Positions 26,130 to 36,928 are shown, counted from the stretch's first letter. The stretch: DNA of 64,000 bases from Myxococcus eversor (GCF_010894455.1 NZ_JAAIXY010000007.1:248001-312000), one strand, 5' to 3'. The notes: generated from the sequence alone by a model not told the origin. Numbers and translations are program-made.

Positions 26130-27425
26130 ATGCGCAACCGCTGGCGACTCCTGCTCCCCTCCGTGCTGCTCTGTCTGTCAATGACTCCCTCGCTCGGCGC
26201 CGCTCAGACAGAGCGCCCTCGGGCTCGTGCCAGGGACCTGGGCATCACCTTCGGTGGCCAGTCCGGTCCGCTCGACGCCATCACCGACGTGCCCGGCGTG
26301 GAGGTGGGCCACACGACGCTCATCTCCGGCGAGGGCCGCATCGTGAAGGGCAAGGGCCCCGTGCGCACCGGCGTCACGGCGGTGCTGCCCCGAGGCAAGG
26401 ACGGCGTCTCCGAGCCGGTGTTCGCCGCCACCTACGCCCTCAACGGCAACGGCGAGATGACGGGCACCCACTGGATTCACGAGTCCGGTGAGCTCAACGG
26501 CCCGGTGATGATCACCAACACCAACGACATCGGCGCGGTGCGCGAGGCCGTCATCTCCTGGGCGGTGGACAAGAACCTCGCGTGGGACTTGGGCCTGCCC
26601 GTCGTCGCGGAGACGTGGGACGGGATGCTGAATGACATCTACGGCTTCCACCTCAAGCCCCACCACGCACACCAGGCCCTCGAATCGGCGCGCCCGGGCC
26701 CCATGGTGGAGGGCTCCGTCGGCGGAGGCACCGGCATGGTGTGCCATGGCTTCAAGGGCGGCATCGGCACCGCTTCACGCAAACTGCCCGAGTCCGCGGG
26801 CGGCTACACCCTGGGGGTGCTGGTGCAATGCAACTACGGCTCGCGGCGGCTGTTCTCCGTCGAGGGCGTCCCCGTGGGCGAGGAGCTGCCGGGGAACAAG
26901 CCCTGCTACCTCGGCGCGCAGAAGCCTGGCAGCCCCATGCTGCACGGCCTGTCGTCCTGCGACACCAAGGCACCCCCGCCCGCCGTGCCCAATCCCTTCG
27001 AGGGCGCGGGCTCCATCATCGTCGTCGTCGCGACGGATGCGCCCCTCTTGCCCCATCAGCTCGGACGGCTCGCGCGACGCGTGCCACTCGGCATCTCCAA
27101 GATGGGCGGGTTGGGTGAGAACTACTCGGGAGACATCTTCCTCGCGTTCTCCACCCAGCACCTGAAGCCTCCGACGGAGGCCCATCTCGCCAACGTCATG
27201 GTGCTCGGCAATGACAGACTCAACCCCCTCTTCGAAGCCACCGTGCAGGCCACGCAGGAAGCCATCCTCAACGCGATGCTCGCCTCCGACACCATGACGG
27301 GCGCGGACAATGTCCGCGTCTACGGCCTGCCCCATGACGGACTGGTGAAGGCCCTGCGGAAACACGGACGGCTCACACCCGCGCCCACGCCCAAGCAGAC
27401 GCCCGCCAGGAAGTCGGGGCGATGA
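26130..27425 (+). CDS. P1 family peptidase (DmpA/BapA-type N-terminal-nucleophile aminopeptidase), secreted
   Basis: 431 residues with a Sec signal (LLLPSVLLCLSM, then ending near GAAQ). DmpA-fold landmarks are NAITDVPGVEVGH-like DAITDVPGVEVGHTTL near residue 50, VRTGVTAVLPRG, NTNDIGAVREAVISW, SVGGGTGMVCHGFKGGIG, and the self-cleavage site with Gly294-Ser295 in AGSIIVVVATDAPL, where Ser is the nucleophile after autoproteolysis. C-terminal GADNVRVYGLPHD is also conserved. The family includes D-aminopeptidases and beta-peptidyl aminopeptidases. Being periplasmic or secreted, it probably trims unusual peptides. Monocistronic. Confidence 0.9.
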   Translation: MRNRWRLLLPSVLLCLSMTPSLGAAQTERPRARARDLGITFGGQSGPLDAITDVPGVEVGHTTLISGEGRIVKGKGPVRTGVTAVLPRGKDGVSEPVFAATYALNGNGEMTGTHWIHESGELNGPVMITNTNDIGAVREAVISWAVDKNLAWDLGLPVVAETWDGMLNDIYGFHLKPHHAHQALESARPGPMVEGSVGGGTGMVCHGFKGGIGTASRKLPESAGGYTLGVLVQCNYGSRRLFSVEGVPVGEELPGNKPCYLGAQKPGSPMLHGLSSCDTKAPPPAVPNPFEGAGSIIVVVATDAPLLPHQLGRLARRVPLGISKMGGLGENYSGDIFLAFSTQHLKPPTEAHLANVMVLGNDRLNPLFEATVQATQEAILNAMLASDTMTGADNVRVYGLPHDGLVKALRKHGRLTPAPTPKQTPARKSGR

Positions 27426-27561
27426 GCGGGAGGTGTGCTCGGAGGTGCGCGTGAAACATTCGCGCGGGAAGAGACCGGGCCTCTGTGAAACCGTGCACTG
27501 TCACATCCCTTGAGGTCGGTTACGGATGACGGCGTCGTGATGTCCGTGGTTAAGAAAAAGG
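27426..27561 (+). promoter_or_regulatory. upstream region of the pyruvyl-transferase-like gene with GTGAAAC direct repeat
   Basis: GTGAAAC occurs at 27451-27457 and again at 27485-27491, 34 bases start to start. It could be a binding site pair or chance. No other clear promoter element is seen. Confidence 0.25.
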
Positions 27562-29301
27562 ATGCGCTTCTCCTTCTTCGCGACGCCCATCACCCTGAAG
27601 AAGCTCAACAGCCCCGAACTGTCGAAGGTCCTCCTCGCTGGAGGATTCAACGGCTACTGGAACTTCGGGGACATCCTCATGCTCCAAGGCGTCGTGCGCT
27701 GGCACCGCGCGCGCAAGGAGTCGTCGGTCGTCGCCTCCTTGCATGAGCTGAGCAGGGTGGCGGACCCGCAGGCCCTGCGACAGCTCCCTGGCGTGCTCGG
27801 GACGGAGGACTTCGTCTTCTTCTCGTCCGCGCCCGAGGAGGAGGCGGACCGCACGGCGAGGGAGCTGGGACTGGAGCCCGTGTCCCCTCTCCAGCTCCAG
27901 GGCCCCGCCCACCTGCATGTCTATGGCGGCGGGTACTTCAACGCCCGCTGGGGAGACGCGATGCTGGGGCTCATCGAGACCGTCCTGCGCACCTGGCTCC
28001 CGGTCCACTACGTCCTGTCCGGGCTCCAGGTGGGGCCCGAGTTCGCCGGCCGCGTCGCGGCGCATGCGCGGCAGTGGCGGCCCGCGCTCATCGGGTGTCG
28101 GGACCCGGAGTCCACCGAGGCCCTGATGGCCTGTGGGATTCAGGCGCGGCTCTCCGGTGACGACGCGCTGGAGGAGCTGGAGCGCGCGACGGAGGAGGCC
28201 GCGCTCGCGGGGGCCCTGTCCCCTGTCCCCGGCCGCTTCGCGCTGCACATGAACCTCTCCACGTACGTCTACACCAACGTGGGCGAGGACCCGGAGGTGC
28301 AGCCCACGCCCAGCACGCGGATGAACGAGCAGCTCCAGGCCTTGCGCGCGCGGTTCGGAGAGAGCGCCGCGCCCGTCGTCCTCAACGCGTACATCGACGA
28401 GCGGCCCGTGGTGGAGGACAGCGTCGCGGCCATGCGCAAGACGGCCTTCCCGGAGCACTTTCCGCTCGCGGACGTCATCGACCTGGTGGGCCTGCTCTTC
28501 CAGGGGCGGCTGTCCCAGGCCGTCGAGAAGATTCGCCAGAGCGAGGTGCTGGTGGCCTCGTCCTACCACGTGACGCTTTTGGGCAAGGTCGCGGGCGTGC
28601 CCACCCATCTGTTCGCCTTCAATGACTACTACCGTCAGAAGAAGGCGGGCCTCGCCGAGACGGAGGGCTCGCTGGAGGAGTTCCTCGCGAGTGACTGGAG
28701 CCAGTCCCTGGCGCGAGGCACGGGGTACATCGAGGGTCAGCGGGCGCTGCGCCGCGCGTGGCTGGAGCAACTGGCCCTCAGCCTGGAGCAGCCGCCCCAG
28801 GACATGAGCTGGGTGGCTCGTGCATCCCTGTGGATGGAGGACCTCCGCCAGGAGCTGCGGCAGGCGCATCACCAGCGGAGCGAGGACGCCCGGACGGCCC
28901 AGGCCGCGGCCCAGGACGCCGAGGCACGTCACCACGCGCTGCTCGCGGACAGCGAGGCCACCCAGGCGCGGCTGCGAGAGCTGGAGTCACGGCGCACGCA
29001 GTGGGAGGCGGAGCAACTGGAGCTGACCACCCTGCGCGAGCGGCTCGCCGTGCGCGACGAGGAGCGGGCGGAGCTGTTCACCCTGAAGGAGCAGCTCGCC
29101 GCGCGGGAGCAGGAGCTGCGCGCCTTCGCGGAGCGGGAGGAGGAGCTGCGGGCCAGCTACGAGGCCCTGCTCACCACCGAGCCTCCCCTCCGCCACCGGC
29201 TGGTGGACGACCTGAATGACCGCCTCATCAAGGCCGGTGGCCCGCGCGCCCACCGCGCCATCAAGCAACTGATGCGGGCCACCGTGAAGTTCGGCAAGTA
29301 G
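27562..29301 (+). CDS. polysaccharide pyruvyl transferase family protein with C-terminal coiled coil
   Basis: 579 residues. The N-terminal region (about 20-400) has the CsaB/pyruvyl-transferase pattern: KVLLAGGFNGYWNFGDILML, HLHVYGGGYFN, a central strand-helix region, and late VASSYHVTLLGKVAGVPTHL (the SxxxHxxILA-type motif). Pyruvyl transferases add ketal pyruvate to exopolysaccharide sugars. Residues about 425-545 form a long charged coiled coil (LRELESRRTQWEAEQLEL; EREEELRASYEALL), which is unusual for the family and suggests oligomerisation or tethering. The stop TAG abuts the stop of the convergent DUF885 gene. Confidence 0.75.
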   Translation: MRFSFFATPITLKKLNSPELSKVLLAGGFNGYWNFGDILMLQGVVRWHRARKESSVVASLHELSRVADPQALRQLPGVLGTEDFVFFSSAPEEEADRTARELGLEPVSPLQLQGPAHLHVYGGGYFNARWGDAMLGLIETVLRTWLPVHYVLSGLQVGPEFAGRVAAHARQWRPALIGCRDPESTEALMACGIQARLSGDDALEELERATEEAALAGALSPVPGRFALHMNLSTYVYTNVGEDPEVQPTPSTRMNEQLQALRARFGESAAPVVLNAYIDERPVVEDSVAAMRKTAFPEHFPLADVIDLVGLLFQGRLSQAVEKIRQSEVLVASSYHVTLLGKVAGVPTHLFAFNDYYRQKKAGLAETEGSLEEFLASDWSQSLARGTGYIEGQRALRRAWLEQLALSLEQPPQDMSWVARASLWMEDLRQELRQAHHQRSEDARTAQAAAQDAEARHHALLADSEATQARLRELESRRTQWEAEQLELTTLRERLAVRDEERAELFTLKEQLAAREQELRAFAEREEELRASYEALLTTEPPLRHRLVDDLNDRLIKAGGPRAHRAIKQLMRATVKFGK

Positions 29302-31131
29302 CTACGGCGCCGGTGCGTGGGACGAAGCCCCCTTCTTTCCGGAGGGAGGCTGCTGTCCCGCCACCCACGCGTCGACCTTGCGCTCCAGGACGTCCAGCGG
29401 CAGCGAGCCCCCCAGCAGCACCACGTCGTGGAACTCGCGAACGTCGAAGCGCGAGCCCAGCGCCTGCTCGGCGCGCGTGCGCAGCTCCTGAATCTTGAGC
29501 TGCCCCACCTTGTATGCGAGCGCCTGCCCGGGCCAGGCGATGTAGCGGTCCACCTCGTTGGTGATGTCCAACGCCTGGCGGGGCGCGTTCTCCATGAAGT
29601 AGTCGAGCGCCTGCTGGCGCGTCCACTTCTTCGCGTGCATGCCCGTGTCCACGACGAGGCGGACGGCGCGCCACATGTCGTACGAGAGCTGGCCGAACTT
29701 GTCGTACGGGTCCGCGTAGAGGCCCAGCTCGTCGCCCAGCGTCTCGCAGTACAGCGCCCAGCCCTCGCCGTAGGACACGTAGTAGCCGTAGCGACGGAAC
29801 TCCGGCAGCCCCGTCTGCTCGGTGGCCAGGGCCGTCTGGAAGTGATGTCCGGGAACGGCCTCGTGCAGCGTGAGGGGCACCATCTCCCAGAGCGGGCGCG
29901 TCTCCGGACGGTAGAGGTTCACGAGGTACGTGCCGGGGCGCGAGCCGTCCGAGGCCGCCGGATAGTAGAAGCCCGTCGTCACGTCGGGCGCCATCGCCTC
30001 GGGCGTCGGCTCCACCGCGTAGGGCTGGCGCGGCAGCGTCTTGAACAGGCGCACCAGCCGCGGGTCGATTTGCTTGGCCAGCGCCCGGTAGCGCATCAGC
30101 AGCTCGTCGCCGGTACGGGCGTAGAAGCGCGGGTCCGTGCGCAGGAACTGGAAGAACTCCGCGAGCGAGCCCTGGAAGCCCGTCCGCTTCATGATGGCCT
30201 CCATCTCCCCGCGGATGCGCTTCACCTCCGCCAGCCCCTGGGCGTGGATCTGCTCCGGCGTCATCGAGGTGGTCGTGTACTTGCGCGCGAAGAAGCCATA
30301 CATCTCCGCGCCGTCCTGCAACCGCCAGATGCCCACGTCCTCGGGCGCGGCCGGGATGTATTCGGCGGTGAGGAACTGGTGGAAGCGCCGCAGCGCGGGC
30401 ACCACGCCCTCGCGCACGGCCTTCTGGCCCGCCTCCGCGAGGCGCTGCTGCTCGGCGGCGGGGAGCTTCTTCGGGAAGCGCAGGAAGGGGCTGTAGAAGC
30501 CGCTCTTCGTCGGGTCCTCCACCAACTGCCGCTGAATCTGGGGCGGGATGCGCTCGAGGATGACGCGCGGGTGCACCTTCTTCTGGCGCAGGCCCTCGCG
30601 CATCAGCGCCACCACCCGGTCCACATAGGTGCCGAAGCCCTGGAGCCGGACGAGCCAGTCCTCGTAGTCCTTCACCGTCTCGAAGCGCAGCGTGTCCGCG
30701 AGCTGGTAGGCCGTCTGCACGCCGGGCGGCTGCTTGATTCCCTCCGGCATGCTCCCCATCTGATTCACGGGCAGCAGGTACCAGCCGAAGCGGTGCTCCT
30801 CCACCCACGTCTCGTGGTCCTTGCGGAACAGGTCCAGGTTGAGCTGGTCCTCGGCGGACAGCTTCGCGCGCTCCACCTTCTTCAACTTCTCCAGCACCTG
30901 GCGCGAGTGCTGATGGTCCGCCTGGATGGCCGCGAGGCTCAGGTCATCCCAGCGCTCGTTCCAGCGACGGTCCCCCTGCACCGACGCGTACGTCGGGCTG
31001 TGCTCGAGCTGGTACTGCCAATCCTGCTCGATGAGGGAGCGCAGCAGGGTGGCCGCGTCCGACTTCTTCGCCTCGGCGTCCAGGGACATCATCAGGAAAA
31101 CCCCCACGGTGGTCAGTCGAAGCCAGTTCAC
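29302..31131 (-). CDS. DUF885 family protein (predicted zinc-dependent carboxypeptidase-like), secreted
   Basis: 609 residues from GTG 31131. N-terminal signal ([18 protein letters not shown]). The family hallmark [14 protein letters not shown] (His-Glu then His, a gluzincin-like arrangement) is present, along with [38 protein letters not shown] and [20 protein letters not shown]885 proteins resemble M32-type carboxypeptidases, but activity has been shown for few. The GTG overlaps the TGA of the upstream SNF2 helicase gene by four bases, so translation is coupled even though one product is cytoplasmic and the other exported. Confidence 0.82.
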   Translation of the reverse strand: MNWLRLTTVGVFLMMSLDAEAKKSDAATLLRSLIEQDWQYQLEHSPTYASVQGDRRWNERWDDLSLAAIQADHQHSRQVLEKLKKVERAKLSAEDQLNLDLFRKDHETWVEEHRFGWYLLPVNQMGSMPEGIKQPPGVQTAYQLADTLRFETVKDYEDWLVRLQGFGTYVDRVVALMREGLRQKKVHPRVILERIPPQIQRQLVEDPTKSGFYSPFLRFPKKLPAAEQQRLAEAGQKAVREGVVPALRRFHQFLTAEYIPAAPEDVGIWRLQDGAEMYGFFARKYTTTSMTPEQIHAQGLAEVKRIRGEMEAIMKRTGFQGSLAEFFQFLRTDPRFYARTGDELLMRYRALAKQIDPRLVRLFKTLPRQPYAVEPTPEAMAPDVTTGFYYPAASDGSRPGTYLVNLYRPETRPLWEMVPLTLHEAVPGHHFQTALATEQTGLPEFRRYGYYVSYGEGWALYCETLGDELGLYADPYDKFGQLSYDMWRAVRLVVDTGMHAKKWTRQQALDYFMENAPRQALDITNEVDRYIAWPGQALAYKVGQLKIQELRTRAEQALGSRFDVREFHDVVLLGGSLPLDVLERKVDAWVAGQQPPSGKKGASSHAPAP

Positions 31132-34079
31132 GAGAACAACTCCAGAAGGTCTTCACGGGTGATGGCCGCGGCGCCGGCCGCCTCACTCAAGGCGGCCTCC
31201 ATCAGCGCGCGCTTCTTGTCCTGGAGCCCGAGGATGCGCTCCTCGACGGTGCCCTGGGACACCAGGCGGTAGACGTTGACCGGCCGTTCCTGGCCGATGC
31301 GGTGCGCGCGGTCCGCCGCCTGCGCCTCCACTGCCGGGTTCCACCACGGGTCCACCAGGAAGACGTGGTCCGCCGCCGTGAGGTTCAAGCCCGTACCGCC
31401 CGCCTTCAGCGACATGAGCAACACCGGCGGCCCATCCTCGGACTGGAAGCGGGACGTGACATCGCCGCGATTCACGGTGGTGCCATCCAGCCGGTCGAAC
31501 CCGATGCCCGCCTGCTTCAGCGCCGGCTCGATGAGGTCCAAGAGCGACGTCCACTGGGAGAACACGAGCGCCTTGTGGCCCTCCGACACCGCGGTGTCGA
31601 GCGCGTCCACCAGCGTCTCCACCTTCGACGAAGAGGTCGCCTTCTGCCCGGGGACGAGCGCGGGGTGACACGCCGCCTGCCGCAGCCGAAGGAGCGCCTC
31701 CAGCGCCTTGAGCACGCTGCCCCCTTCGTTGAGCAGGGCGACCACCTCCTTGCGCGTCGCGGCCATGACGGAGTCGTAGATGGAGCGCTCGCGCTCATCC
31801 AGCGACACGTGCATCACCGACTCGATGCGCGGGGGCAGCTCCGGCGCCACGTCCCGCTTGAGCCTGCGCAGCACGAAGGGGCGGATGCGGCGACGCAGGT
31901 CCGCGGAGGCCGCCGCGCTGCCCTCGGAGATGGGGCGCGACACCTTCTCCTCGAACTGCCGCCGGCCCCCGAGCAGGCCCGGGTTGGTGAAGTGCATCAA
32001 GCTCCACAGCTCGTCCAGCCGGTTCTCCAGCGGCGTACCGCTGAGCGCCAGGCGGAAGTTGGACTTGAGGCCGAACGCGGAGCGCGCCACCTGGCTGTCC
32101 GGGTTCTTGATGGCCTGTGCCTCGTCCAGCACCAGGGCCGCCCACTCCTTGGACCCCAGCGCCGCCGCGTCCAGGCGCAGAATCGAGTACGTGGTGAGCG
32201 TCACGTCGGCCGCCGGGTCCAGCTCGCGGCCGGGGCCGTGGTAGACGCAGACGCTCAACGACGGACGGAAGCGCTTCAGCTCCGCCACCCAGTTGGGCAG
32301 CACGCTGGTGGGGCAGACGACGAGCGAGCGCGGCCCCAGGACGCAGATGGTCTGCAGCGTCTTTCCCAGGCCCATGTCGTCCGCGAGGATGCCGCCCAGC
32401 CCCGCGCTCTTGAGGAAGCCCAGCCAGCTCACACCCGTCTGCTGGTAGTGGCGCAGCGACGCGTTGAGGTCCTCGGGCAGCACGGGCGGCGGCAGCTTCT
32501 CGAAGCCCTCGACGAGCGGCGCCAGCTTGTCCAGGCCCGGCGGAGGCGGCTGCTCCAGCGTCTCGCACAGCGAGGAGAGCTGCGGCAGCGCGTGGTTCGC
32601 GACGCGTCCGTCCGACTGGCGCGCGGCGAGCAGGTCCGCGACGCGCTGACCATGCTTGTCCAGCCACGCGCGCGGCAGGGGCGCCCAGCCTCCCCCCACC
32701 AGCGGCACCAGCCCCAGCCCTTCCTGCCACGCCCGGACCACCGCCGCGGCGTCCACCGAGCGGGCCTCGCCGCCCTTGCCACCCTCCACCTGGAACTCGA
32801 GCGTGAAGCGCACCTCGGGGATGCCCACCCCGCCCGCGGACTCCACCGTGAGCGACGGGCGCAGCTTCACGTCGGGGCTCACCACCGACGCGCCGTCACC
32901 GGCCAGGTCTCCGCCCCACCGCCGCAGCCGGTCCGCCCAGCGCACCATCTCCGGCCCCTGCACCGTCACCCGCCGGCCGGGCACCAGGTTCAGCTCCTCG
33001 CGCAAGTCGTGGATGAGCCGCTGCTCCACCGCCTCGTCGCGCAGCGGCACCGCGCCGCGCAGGTACACCATCTTCCCGTTGTCGATTCGCACCGTCGGCG
33101 GCGCGCCGTAGACGAGCGTGGGCAGCACGGACAGGCCGGACTCGAGCTGGTTCAGCTCCAGGAGAATGCGCGGCTTGAGCTCGCGGTCGATGGACGGCAC
33201 GCGCTTCGTGCGCACGTCCACCGGCATCCGGCGGCCCAGCTCCGGCAGCACCTTCGACGTCAGCTCGCCGAGATTCTCCGCGCTGTACGTGCGGACGATG
33301 GGGAGATTCTGGAGCCACGGCCCCGTCATGCCCGTCTCCCCCATCCGGGCCAGCGCGTCTCCCACGCGGGCGACGCCAGGGCTCACGACTTCGGACACGC
33401 GCGCGTCGCGAGCCACCGTCACCACGAGCTGCCCGCCGCGCTCCTCGACGAGCGCCCGGGGCACCACCACCTCGTCGGGGATGGCGACGGGGCGACCGTC
33501 CAACAGGACGTTGCGCGCCTGCACCAGCACCTTGAGGAGCGCGTCGAGCGTCTCCGGGTTGAGCGTGCCGCGCGTGCGCCGCTGCTCCAGGATGCGGTCG
33601 GCGAGCAGGTCCGCCTGCTCCACCTGGAGCTTCGCGGCCTGCGCGGGCTTGGCGATATACGACGCGAGGCTGCCGTCCAGCGCCTCTTCCTTGCCGTCCG
33701 CGTGGGCCAGCGTGCGCTTGAGCTGGAGGCCGTCCCCCGTGCGCGTGAAGTGATACACGATGCGAGACCAGCGGGTCGCCGCCGTCTCCATGGGCGCGTC
33801 CGCCCGCTCCGCCTGCTGGAGCGAGATGGCCGCCGCGACGACGTGCTCACACGGGTCCACGAGGCTGGGGCAGTCACACTCCCAGGCGTCGTCGGCGGGA
33901 TAGAGGGCCACCGTGAAGGGGACCGGGCGCCCCGCCGAGCGGACCCTCAGCTCCAACTCGCTGTCCGTCTTCGACTGGAGGACCACGGCCCCGTCACGGG
34001 CGAGCCCCACCCCCTTGGACCAGAGACCGGGGCGGGCTTCCTTCCGAACGGCTTCGAGCAGTTGGGCGAATGCGGACAT
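31128..34079 (-). CDS. SWIM zinc-finger SNF2-family helicase
   Basis: 983 residues. A SWIM zinc finger is at C68-x-C70-x6-C77-x-H79 ([12 protein letters not shown]). The middle is a bacterial SNF2-associated region. The SNF2 ATPase follows: motif [12 protein letters not shown], motif II DEAQ in [30 protein letters not shown], then the second RecA lobe with [33 protein letters not shown] and [20 protein letters not shown]. Such proteins translocate on double-stranded DNA and remodel protein-DNA complexes such as stalled RNA polymerase or repair intermediates. First gene of a two-gene unit with the DUF885 gene. Confidence 0.9.
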   Translation of the reverse strand: MSAFAQLLEAVRKEARPGLWSKGVGLARDGAVVLQSKTDSELELRVRSAGRPVPFTVALYPADDAWECDCPSLVDPCEHVVAAAISLQQAERADAPMETAATRWSRIVYHFTRTGDGLQLKRTLAHADGKEEALDGSLASYIAKPAQAAKLQVEQADLLADRILEQRRTRGTLNPETLDALLKVLVQARNVLLDGRPVAIPDEVVVPRALVEERGGQLVVTVARDARVSEVVSPGVARVGDALARMGETGMTGPWLQNLPIVRTYSAENLGELTSKVLPELGRRMPVDVRTKRVPSIDRELKPRILLELNQLESGLSVLPTLVYGAPPTVRIDNGKMVYLRGAVPLRDEAVEQRLIHDLREELNLVPGRRVTVQGPEMVRWADRLRRWGGDLAGDGASVVSPDVKLRPSLTVESAGGVGIPEVRFTLEFQVEGGKGGEARSVDAAAVVRAWQEGLGLVPLVGGGWAPLPRAWLDKHGQRVADLLAARQSDGRVANHALPQLSSLCETLEQPPPPGLDKLAPLVEGFEKLPPPVLPEDLNASLRHYQQTGVSWLGFLKSAGLGGILADDMGLGKTLQTICVLGPRSLVVCPTSVLPNWVAELKRFRPSLSVCVYHGPGRELDPAADVTLTTYSILRLDAAALGSKEWAALVLDEAQAIKNPDSQVARSAFGLKSNFRLALSGTPLENRLDELWSLMHFTNPGLLGGRRQFEEKVSRPISEGSAAASADLRRRIRPFVLRRLKRDVAPELPPRIESVMHVSLDERERSIYDSVMAATRKEVVALLNEGGSVLKALEALLRLRQAACHPALVPGQKATSSSKVETLVDALDTAVSEGHKALVFSQWTSLLDLIEPALKQAGIGFDRLDGTTVNRGDVTSRFQSEDGPPVLLMSLKAGGTGLNLTAADHVFLVDPWWNPAVEAQAADRAHRIGQERPVNVYRLVSQGTVEERILGLQDKKRALMEAALSEAAGAAAITREDLLELFS

Positions 34080-34102
34080 GGGAGTCTCGACTCCCTACGC
34101 CC

Positions 34103-34138
34103 CCGGGGTGCGCCGCGCAACGGCGATGCGCACCCCGG
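34103..34138 (-). terminator. hairpin terminator after the M19-like lipoprotein gene
   Basis: CCGGGGTGCGC (34103-34113) pairs perfectly with GCGCACCCCGG (34128-34138). It lies between the stop at 34147 and the helicase start at 34079, so the helicase should have its own promoter. Confidence 0.75.
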
Positions 34139-34146
34139 CTCCCGGC

Positions 34147-36180
34147 TCAGTTACAGGTCAGCGTCCAACGGCAGCTATTAGACAGGCATTCCTTGCCATA
34201 CAGGCAGGTCGCCCCCTTGGCCTTCTTCGGCTGGCACTTGCCGGTGTTGAGCCCCCAACCGCAGTACTGGGAGCTCGAGCAATCGGCCTCCTCGTCGCAG
34301 ATGCAGGTGCCCGCGATGTTGCACCCGGACGCGGTGCACGCGTCGCTGATGCACTCCTCCTTGAAGCGGCAGGACTCGCCCACCGCCTTGGAGTCCGGCG
34401 CGTAGTGCTCACCGCACAGCACCGGGTACGCGGCCTCGCGCGTGCCCTTGTCCACGTAGGTGGCCACGCCCGTGGTGTCGATATCCGCCGCCGCGTCCGC
34501 CATGCCCGTGCGCGGATTGGACGCGCGCTCCCACACCTTGAGGAAGGTCTCCGCGGAGCCCGTCAGGCCCGTGGTGTTCGCGCCCACGCGGCCCAGGTCC
34601 TTCAGCAAGTCGGGCAGGTAGCCCACGTGCGCGAGGCCGAACTCGTCGAAGCCCGTGCCCAGGCGCGCGGGCCCGGAGACGTTCTGCTGGCGCAGGTGCG
34701 CATCCGCTTCCGCCTGGAACGTCGCCGAGCACGCGCCGTTGTTGCCGAAGCGCGGACGCGTCTGCTGGATGAACCCGTTGAGGTCCGCGCCCAGGGCCAT
34801 GGGGACCTTGAGGCCCTGACGACCGAACTCGACGGCCTGGGCCAGCGAGCGCGTGGAGCCGTGGCAGTTGTTGGCGACACCGGAGCGGGTGTACGCGCGC
34901 GTCTCGTCATGCGCGGTGCGCAGGCCGAAGATGCCACCCGTCTGGCGCAGGTAGCGCACCACCCACGCGGGCGTCGTCTTCTCGTCGTTGGCGAGCTTCG
35001 GGTTCATCACCTCGCGGAAGTGGCCGTGGGAGATGACCAGCGGGTAGTAGGTGTTCGTCTGGGCGACGGCGAAGGCGTCCTGCAGGCCCTTCTCCGACAG
35101 ATGGGCCACATCGATGAGCATGCCCTTGCCCATCATCGTCTGGAGCAGGGCCTTGCCGTCGGCGGTGAGACCCTTGGTGTTGCGGCAGTTGCCGGCCGCG
35201 TCGCGGTACACGTCGAAGCCCAGCGTCATGGTGTCCGTCGTCACGCCGCAGTCGGTGTCGATGTGGCAGTTCTCCGTGAACTGCGCGGCCTGGAAGATGG
35301 GGTTGTGCAGCGCCGCGCCGCCGAAGCGGTTGTCCAACTGGTGCACCGGCTGGAGCGAGCGGACACCCAGGGAGTGGAAGCGGTCCAGCTCCGTGCGCCA
35401 GTCCTTGGTGCCGAACAGCTTGCTCGTCTCGATGGAGAGGACAATGGCCAGCTTGCCCGCGGCGATGATGTTGCGCGCGTGCGACGGCGTCAGGGCGATC
35501 TCCGCCCAGTCGGTGCGCGCGTCGAAGGCCCGCGCCATCTGGAGCTGCAGCTCCACGTCCGCCATCTCGTCACAGGGCCGGGAGATGTTCTGGTACGGCA
35601 GCGCCTTGCAGAGGAACTCGTTGCTGACCAGCGACACCATGACCAGGGACATGCCGCCCTGGTGCGCCTGCCGCAGCCACCCTTCCCACGCCTGCTGATG
35701 CGCGATGGTGTCCCAACGCGGCCACTGGGTGTTGACCGACATGCGCCCCAGGTGGATGCCCGTGTCGCCCTCGGTGCCCTCGATTTTACCGATGAACTCC
35801 GAGCCCACCGCGCCGCCGATGCCGAAGAGCGCCGCGAGCAGCGGGTTGCCGCTCAGGTCCACGCCGGGGCACAGGTTCAGCAAGTTGCTCAGGTCCATGC
35901 GCACCCGCGCGTGGTCGCTCTCCGGCAGACCGCCGTCACAGCTCGTCAGCGAGCCGGTGTGGCTGCCATGGAACCACCCGCCGCCGAACGCCTCCTCCGC
36001 GAACATGTGGTGGTGCAGCTCCGCGAAGCCCGGCGCGGCCAGGGGCTGTGACTGGACCTCGGGGGCGGGCGCGACAGGGGCCTCACCCTCCTGCACGGGG
36101 CCACACGCGAGCCCGAGACAGAGGGTGAGAGGAAGGAGGGCCAGGGATGCCTGGCGCCGACGATGCTGGGACATGAACAT
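34147..36180 (-). CDS. M19 membrane-dipeptidase-like lipoprotein with Cys-rich tail
   Basis: 677 residues from ATG 36180 (AAGGA upstream; a second ATG lies at 36174). Lipobox LTLCLGLAC. The catalytic region resembles the M19/amidohydrolase TIM barrel: an early His cluster in FAELHHHMF (metal-site-like), LAIVLSIETSKLFG, RSLQPVHQLDNRFGG, MLIDVAHLSEKGLQD, PLVISHGHFREVMN and MALGADLNGF (M19 has GxGSDFDG). Insertions make it far longer than a standard 400-residue M19 enzyme. The C-terminal 90 residues hold about 12 Cys in a compact EGF/Dickkopf-like pattern (CRFKEECISDACTASGCN). Probably a surface hydrolase; the substrate is unknown. Confidence 0.75.
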   Translation of the reverse strand: MFMSQHRRRQASLALLPLTLCLGLACGPVQEGEAPVAPAPEVQSQPLAAPGFAELHHHMFAEEAFGGGWFHGSHTGSLTSCDGGLPESDHARVRMDLSNLLNLCPGVDLSGNPLLAALFGIGGAVGSEFIGKIEGTEGDTGIHLGRMSVNTQWPRWDTIAHQQAWEGWLRQAHQGGMSLVMVSLVSNEFLCKALPYQNISRPCDEMADVELQLQMARAFDARTDWAEIALTPSHARNIIAAGKLAIVLSIETSKLFGTKDWRTELDRFHSLGVRSLQPVHQLDNRFGGAALHNPIFQAAQFTENCHIDTDCGVTTDTMTLGFDVYRDAAGNCRNTKGLTADGKALLQTMMGKGMLIDVAHLSEKGLQDAFAVAQTNTYYPLVISHGHFREVMNPKLANDEKTTPAWVVRYLRQTGGIFGLRTAHDETRAYTRSGVANNCHGSTRSLAQAVEFGRQGLKVPMALGADLNGFIQQTRPRFGNNGACSATFQAEADAHLRQQNVSGPARLGTGFDEFGLAHVGYLPDLLKDLGRVGANTTGLTGSAETFLKVWERASNPRTGMADAAADIDTTGVATYVDKGTREAAYPVLCGEHYAPDSKAVGESCRFKEECISDACTASGCNIAGTCICDEEADCSSSQYCGWGLNTGKCQPKKAKGATCLYGKECLSNSCRWTLTCN

Positions 36181-36446
36181 GGAGGAGATTCCTTCTGAAT
36201 GTGCGCGGACGGACGGCTCCGTCTTCGCCAGGGGGGAGGATACTCCCCGCACGACGGGCATATCGAGCAATCCCCGCCCACCGTGACACAGCGTTTTCAG
36301 AGGACGCCGCTGTGCGTCACGAGAAAGCCGCCGGCCTGGAAGCGACGGGCTCGCACCCGCGATGCCAGAGCCATCCTGATACGATTGTCCCTGCTCACGG
36401 CGTCCCGCACTGGCGCGAGGACGACTGGAGCCTCGATGGAGCCGTC

Positions 36447-36824
36447 ATGTCCCTGCGCCGTGTCCTTCCGTGGAGCCTCGCCCTCTTCTTGTCGTTCACC
36501 ACGGCCGTCTCCGCCGAGCCGGCCGCCAGCGAAGCCGCTCCGATGGAGTCCAGCGAGGAGCTCCGCGCGGAGACGAGCGAGCCCCAGGACGCGGCCAGCC
36601 TCGTCTGTGTCGCGGTCCGGTGCTCGACGGTGAGCGAGTGCTGGGCCGCGTGCCCCGGCGCGAGCAGCGTGAGCTGCGTCGCCAATGGGTGTCGCTACAC
36701 CCTGCCTGGCGGAGGTGGCGGTGGTGGGGGTCCGACGTGCCCGTTGACGCGGTGCAGCGACGACTCCGACTGCGTGTGCAAGGGGCAACAGGGCTACTGC
36801 GAAACCCGCGCCTGCCGGTACTGA
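36447..36824 (+). CDS. small secreted Cys-rich protein with poly-Gly linker
   Basis: 125 residues from ATG 36447 (GGAG at about -9). Sec signal LPWSLALFLSFTTAVSA, an acidic spacer, then two Cys modules: CVAVRCSTVSECWAACPG to SCVANGCRYTLP, and CPLTRCSDDSDCVCKGQQ to GYCETRACRY. Eight consecutive Gly separate them. Each module has the CxxxRCSxxSxC start, so the second looks like a duplicate of the first. A disulfide-rich extracellular peptide or inhibitor-like role is possible; none is known. Confidence 0.7.
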   Translation: MSLRRVLPWSLALFLSFTTAVSAEPAASEAAPMESSEELRAETSEPQDAASLVCVAVRCSTVSECWAACPGASSVSCVANGCRYTLPGGGGGGGGPTCPLTRCSDDSDCVCKGQQGYCETRACRY

Positions 36825-36928
36825 AGTCAGGGGGTTCCTTGGGCCGTCATCGCGGCGGCCCGAGGCCTGGCTGTATCCTCGCGCCGCACCAGGGACGCAA
36901 ACCGCCGTCCGGTGCGCCACGAGGGCTT

